Source of the DNA: Streptomyces aureocirculatus
Lineage (GTDB): Bacteria > Actinomycetota > Actinomycetes > Streptomycetales > Streptomycetaceae
DNA: 64,000 nucleotides
Assembly: GCF_000720475.1 (NCBI RefSeq)
Contig: NZ_JOAP01000011.1
Coordinates: 124,001-188,000 of the forward strand
Reading direction: 5' to 3'
Part shown: positions 61,007 through 64,000 of the stretch, piece by piece
How the letters are laid out: the number at the start of each line of letters is the position of its first letter
How positions within the stretch are numbered: the stretch's first letter is position 1
Position numbers and translations under genes: made by a program
Notes under the pieces: model-generated
The model's database searches: none
What the model was told of the DNA's origin: nothing
Seen by the model: the letters and a program-made list of their open reading frames with translations, nothing else

Positions 61007-61939
61007 CTATGACCGCCTCTTGCGCACCGCCCGCGTCACCACCGGCGGCAGCAGGTCGGCCGCGAGTCGCCGGGCGCGGATCCGGCCCGGGTGGGCAGGG
61101 GCGGCCGTGGTGGGTGCTACGGGGGCTACGGGGGCTACGGGGGCCACGGGCCGGGGGGCCGGGGCCGGTGGGCGGTAGTGGCGTGACCTCGGGAAGGCGG
61201 GGGGCGTCATGCCCTTCTTGGACTTGACCCGGACGATCCGGTGTCCGGCCGCCTGCTGCACGCTCAGGTGGCAGTCGTCGCGCTGCCGCACCATCGCGAG
61301 CAGGTCCTCCTGTACGGCTTCGGGGTCGTCCCACGTCCCGTACAGCTTCTGTGTGCTCAGGCAGACCGGTCGCAGGCCCCGGTTGAGCACCGCCTCCCAG
61401 GCCGCGATCGACACACCCGGCGTGTGTTCGGAGCGGAAGTCGTCGAGGACCACGATGCCACCCTCCGGCAGCAGGGCGTCCCTGGCCGCGGTGATGTCCC
61501 CGGCCACGTGCTCGTACAGGTGCGAGGCGTCGACATGGACGAACCGGCAGGACGCGGGCGGCACTTCGGCCGGCACCACGGAGCTCGGCCCGCGCAGGAC
61601 GCGCGGCAGCGTGTCGTGGAAGGACAGATAGTTCCGTTCGAACGCCTGCTTGGTCAGGGTCGGGTAGGACTTCTTGGACTCCGCGGAGTTGGCCCCGTCC
61701 GGGGCGTCGTCCTCGAAGAGGTCACAGACCGTGTAGGCCTCGCCGTCCCGCAGGTGACGGCCGAGGAATATCGCGCTCTTGCCCATGTACACGCCGATCT
61801 CCAAAAGATCACCGTGTACTCCCCGGCCCTCCTGCCGGTCCAGGAACCATTCGAAAAGCACCTGGTCGAGCGGGGGGAACCAGCCCGGAACATCGCCGAG
61901 CTCCTGAGGGGGCGTCGATATGTCGTGCGCAGCAGGCAT
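61007..61939 (-). CDS. SAM-dependent methyltransferase (TylF/MycF-like fold)
   Basis: 310 residues. LLEIGVYMGKSAIFLGRHL is the SAM-binding loop, and FVHVDASHLYEHVAGDITAARDALLPEGGIVVLDDF the metal/substrate region typical of the CmcI/TylF group. The C-terminal 50 residues include a PVAPVAPVAP repeat and a basic tail. It is preceded by a consensus promoter. It stands next to surface-polysaccharide genes, so a sugar or polymer O-methylation role is plausible but unproven. Confidence 0.82.
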   Translation of the reverse strand: MPAAHDISTPPQELGDVPGWFPPLDQVLFEWFLDRQEGRGVHGDLLEIGVYMGKSAIFLGRHLRDGEAYTVCDLFEDDAPDGANSAESKKSYPTLTKQAFERNYLSFHDTLPRVLRGPSSVVPAEVPPASCRFVHVDASHLYEHVAGDITAARDALLPEGGIVVLDDFRSEHTPGVSIAAWEAVLNRGLRPVCLSTQKLYGTWDDPEAVQEDLLAMVRQRDDCHLSVQQAAGHRIVRVKSKKGMTPPAFPRSRHYRPPAPAPRPVAPVAPVAPVAPTTAAPAHPGRIRARRLAADLLPPVVTRAVRKRRS

Positions 61940-61981
61940 GAGGGAAAACCGCTCTCTTGTTGCGGACGCAAGTTCCCCGGG

Positions 61982-62010
61982 AAACTAGGCGATACCCCGG
62001 ACACGGTCAA
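61982..62010 (-). promoter_or_regulatory. consensus housekeeping promoter of the 61007-61939 gene
   Basis: Minus strand: TTGACC (62005-62010), 17-bp spacer, TAGTTT (61982-61987), followed 43 bp later by the ATG. Matches the TTGAC-N17-TAGNNT pattern of the main Streptomyces sigma factor. Confidence 0.7.
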
Positions 62011-62174
62011 GGCGCGTACCGCAATGCTGCTTTTGGACATCCGCGAACCGTCCGCGAGACGGCCGACAAGGTCAGGGGAAATGAATTCCCCGTGAACGCG
62101 AGCGGATTTTCACATTACCTTTGGTCGTGTTCCGGGGTATGCCGGCGCCCCGCCCCGGGCCACGGGCGCCCGCC

Positions 62175-63656
62175 TCACCCCAGGGCGGCGCGCTTGATCG
62201 ACCGGGCCCGCCGCGCGACCTTGCGGACGGCCGCGTTCCGCGGAATGAAGGCGAGCTGCACCGGGATCCCGCCCGGCAGCGCGAGCGCGGTCAGCCTGCG
62301 CCGCTTGAAGTAGCGCCAGGTGGTGTCGTTCAGATGGGTGGTGAGATAGCGCTCGGTCGCCGGGCGCAGGCTCGGGTAGATCTTCGGCTGCATGGCGAAG
62401 CCCACGGCGCGCACCAGGGCCGTCAGCGCGGCCGGATCCGGCTCCCTGCGGGGCCCGGTGACGGCCTCGCGGTCGCCGAGGTCGGGCAGCAGCGCGTCGA
62501 CCAGGGTGACCGGGACGCGATTGCTGTTCTCGTACGGCTTCAGGCGCTCCAGGAGCGTCTCGGTGCCGACCCGGGCCACCGGCAGGTCGTAGAACGCCGA
62601 GGCGGTGAGCAGTGCGGTGGAGAAGCAGCCGACGACAAGGGCGGGCCGCATCCGCTGGTAGAGCACCTCGGCGAGGACCGGTGTGTCCAGGACGGTCAGC
62701 TCCACGCCGATCCGCTCGGCCTCCTTCTCCAACTGCCGCGACCAGCGCGCCGGAGCCGTCGGGTGCGGCTTGAACACCACCCGGGTGTGCCCGAGCGCCG
62801 CGGCGCCGCGCAGCATCCGCGCGTGCAGGTCCTCTTCCTCCTCGGCGGTGAGGATGTTGAGGGCGGAGAGGTACTGGCCGAGCAGGAGTGCCGGCTCGTG
62901 GACCTGCGGCAGCTCGTCGGTGGCCGCCGACTCGGCCTGGTCGTCGGCGAGTTCGCCGAGGACCTTCAGGAACACGTCCGTGGGCACCAGCTCGGGCTCG
63001 ACCCCGAACTCGGTGAGCAGCAGCGGAGCCAGACCGGGCACCAGGTCGAGGTGGAGCAGCCGCCGCACCCGGGTGCCGACCAGCGGGGGGATCTTGTTGC
63101 GGGTCGGGCCGTAACTCATCAGGCCGTCGGCGTAGACGTCGACGGGCGCGCCCGTGAAGATCTGCGTGAGCGCCAGCGCGGGGTTGACCTGGATGGACTC
63201 CACGGCCAGTTCGATCCGGTCGTTCCCGAGGCCCCAGGCGAGCCGCAGATAGCGCTGCCACAGCGGCAGATCGTCGCCGCGCGGCGACCAGCCGCCCGGG
63301 TGGAACGGCGAGATGGCCTCGTTCCACGAGAGCACGTCGTCGAAGCGGGCGCGCAGCCGCTCGAAGCCGGGCATCGTGTCCACGGACGGCGTGGTCTCGG
63401 GCGTCGCCGCGTTGTTGGCGATCAGCAGCACGCGCCGGTCGGCGGGGCCGAAGCGCTCGGCGTCCAGGGCGGCGGCCAGCGTGGCCACGCCGTACAGCGT
63501 GGACGCGAAGAAGATCTGGGTGGTGCGGCGGCCCGCGTCGGGGCGCGCCGCGTCGAGAGCGGCCGTGTGCGGATCGGGCACGGCCCGGCCTACGGATCTT
63601 TCGGGCACGGCCCGGCCTGCGGGGCTCTCGGGCACGGCCCGGCCTGCGGGGCTCAC
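62175..63656 (-). CDS. alpha-2,8-polysialyltransferase-family glycosyltransferase
   Basis: 493 residues. IFFASTLYGVATLAAALDAERFGPADRRVLLIANNAATPETTPSV at the N-terminus and VVFKPHPTAPARWSRQLEKEAERIG, VLYQRMRPALVVGCFSTALLTASAFYDLPVARVG further on match the polysialyltransferase family, which uses CMP-nonulosonic acids. Related Streptomyces genes are known beside teichulosonic-acid wall-polymer genes. The GTG 63656 overlaps the stop of the upstream gene (GTGA). The first 27 residues are three copies of a 9-residue unit from a 27-bp DNA repeat. Confidence 0.85.
   Translation of the reverse strand: MSPAGRAVPESPAGRAVPERSVGRAVPDPHTAALDAARPDAGRRTTQIFFASTLYGVATLAAALDAERFGPADRRVLLIANNAATPETTPSVDTMPGFERLRARFDDVLSWNEAISPFHPGGWSPRGDDLPLWQRYLRLAWGLGNDRIELAVESIQVNPALALTQIFTGAPVDVYADGLMSYGPTRNKIPPLVGTRVRRLLHLDLVPGLAPLLLTEFGVEPELVPTDVFLKVLGELADDQAESAATDELPQVHEPALLLGQYLSALNILTAEEEEDLHARMLRGAAALGHTRVVFKPHPTAPARWSRQLEKEAERIGVELTVLDTPVLAEVLYQRMRPALVVGCFSTALLTASAFYDLPVARVGTETLLERLKPYENSNRVPVTLVDALLPDLGDREAVTGPRREPDPAALTALVRAVGFAMQPKIYPSLRPATERYLTTHLNDTTWRYFKRRRLTALALPGGIPVQLAFIPRNAAVRKVARRARSIKRAALG
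63575..63655 (-). repeat. three 27-bp tandem repeats at the 5' end of the polysialyltransferase gene
   Basis: Units at 63575-63601, 63602-63628 and 63629-63655, encoding SPAGRAVPE-type nonapeptides directly after the start codon. The last unit contains the GTG start itself. Confidence 0.85.
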
Positions 63657-64000
63657 GCGGCCACCTCCCCGGCGCCGACCGAACGGCGGCGCAGCCGGCG
63701 AAGGCGGGTGGAGCGCTGTACGTCCATGGAGTCGAGGGCCTCCTCCAGGACGCCCTGCGGCATGCGCTTGAGCGCGGCGGCGCTCAGCGCCTTGAGTTTC
63801 CGGGCCACGGCTGGCTCGAACCTTTCGATGGATCCCAAATGGTGGGAGATGATCGCGCAATACGTACGGACCGCCTTCGGGAGCAGCACATCCGCGTCCC
63901 GGTCCTCGGCCGTCTCCCGCACCACTTGATCGAACGCCTTGATGAAGTCGAGCTGGCGTACGTCGCCGATCTGGGTCAGCGAGGACGCGACACCGCGCCG
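63653..64000 (-). CDS. C-terminal part of an unidentified envelope-biosynthesis protein (partial)
   Basis: At least 115 residues are visible and the gene continues past the right edge. The visible part is helical and basic at its end (VQRSTRLRRLRRRSVGAGEVAA), with LLPKAVRTYCAIISHHLGSIERFEPAVARKLKALS. I do not recognise the family from this piece; a glycosyltransferase C-terminus is likely from its coupling to the polysialyltransferase gene (GTGA overlap). Confidence 0.6.
   Translation of the reverse strand, partial: RRGVASSLTQIGDVRQLDFIKAFDQVVRETAEDRDADVLLPKAVRTYCAIISHHLGSIERFEPAVARKLKALSAAALKRMPQGVLEEALDSMDVQRSTRLRRLRRRSVGAGEVAA

Overview
The window is a very GC-rich, gene-dense segment of an actinomycete chromosome. 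Codon bias towards G/C in third positions, frequent GTG starts, ATGA/GTGA/TGATG gene overlaps, and families such as XRE/DUF5753-DUF397 pairs, SARP/STAND regulators, MocR, DUF4328 and DprE1/DprE2 point to Streptomyces. From memory, the order glyA / ECF sigma / trpS / dprE / D-Ala carboxypeptidase / sdh / hexosaminidase / second ECF sigma / cell-envelope glycosyltransferases resembles the core region around SCO4837-4880 of S. coelicolor. I could not run a comparison. I see no tRNA, rRNA or CRISPR array.

Layout. 1-9.5 kb holds accessory genes: a partial CMD/AhpD-like gene, a MocR regulator, three small secreted proteins around a LysR regulator, a WhiJ-type triad (DUF397, XRE/DUF5753, ATPase), a deacetylase-like protein and two flavin/NADPH oxidoreductases. 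9.7-13.3 kb is a large SARP/NB-ARC regulator interrupted by repeat-derived sequence. 13.5-16.4 kb has an ornithine aminotransferase and glyA behind a ZTP riboswitch. 16.4-19.7 kb is an ECF sigma locus with a repeat-swollen membrane partner and a membrane protein, both ends carrying the same promoter motif. 19.7-21.5 kb has trpS and a 2H phosphoesterase. 21.6-26.0 kb carries homologues of all five steps of the mycobacterial decaprenylphosphoryl-arabinose route (UbiA, PAP2, DprE1, DprE2, GtrA), followed by a YihY protein. 26.9-32.9 kb has a D,D-carboxypeptidase, a small membrane protein, a metallophosphoesterase and an OmpR-type two-component system.

33.1-41.9 kb contains VOC and cupin proteins, a TDT-family transporter and a narGHJI nitrate reductase operon; an eroded Uma2-family gene follows. 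42.3-45.7 kb is the succinate dehydrogenase operon (sdhCDAB), followed by an OHCU-decarboxylase-like paralogue lacking its catalytic motif. 46.9-52.6 kb has a GH20 hexosaminidase, DUF4328 and hypothetical proteins, and a lipoprotein. 52.65-56.42 kb is a small integrated element bounded by a 19-bp direct repeat, with a decayed tyrosine recombinase and a cargo of an HTH/TPR regulator, a frameshifted small membrane protein, a conserved hypothetical and a methyltransferase. 56.7-59.0 kb is a second ECF sigma/membrane-partner pair. 59.3-64 kb has an L,D-transpeptidase, a MarR gene behind a SoxR-box-like promoter, a methyltransferase and the start of a surface-polysaccharide region (polysialyltransferase-like).

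Recurrent theme: in-frame minisatellites (12, 14, 15, 18, 27 and 36 bp units) and a dispersed palindromic repeat that has entered coding sequence several times, always in parts that look like linkers or tails.
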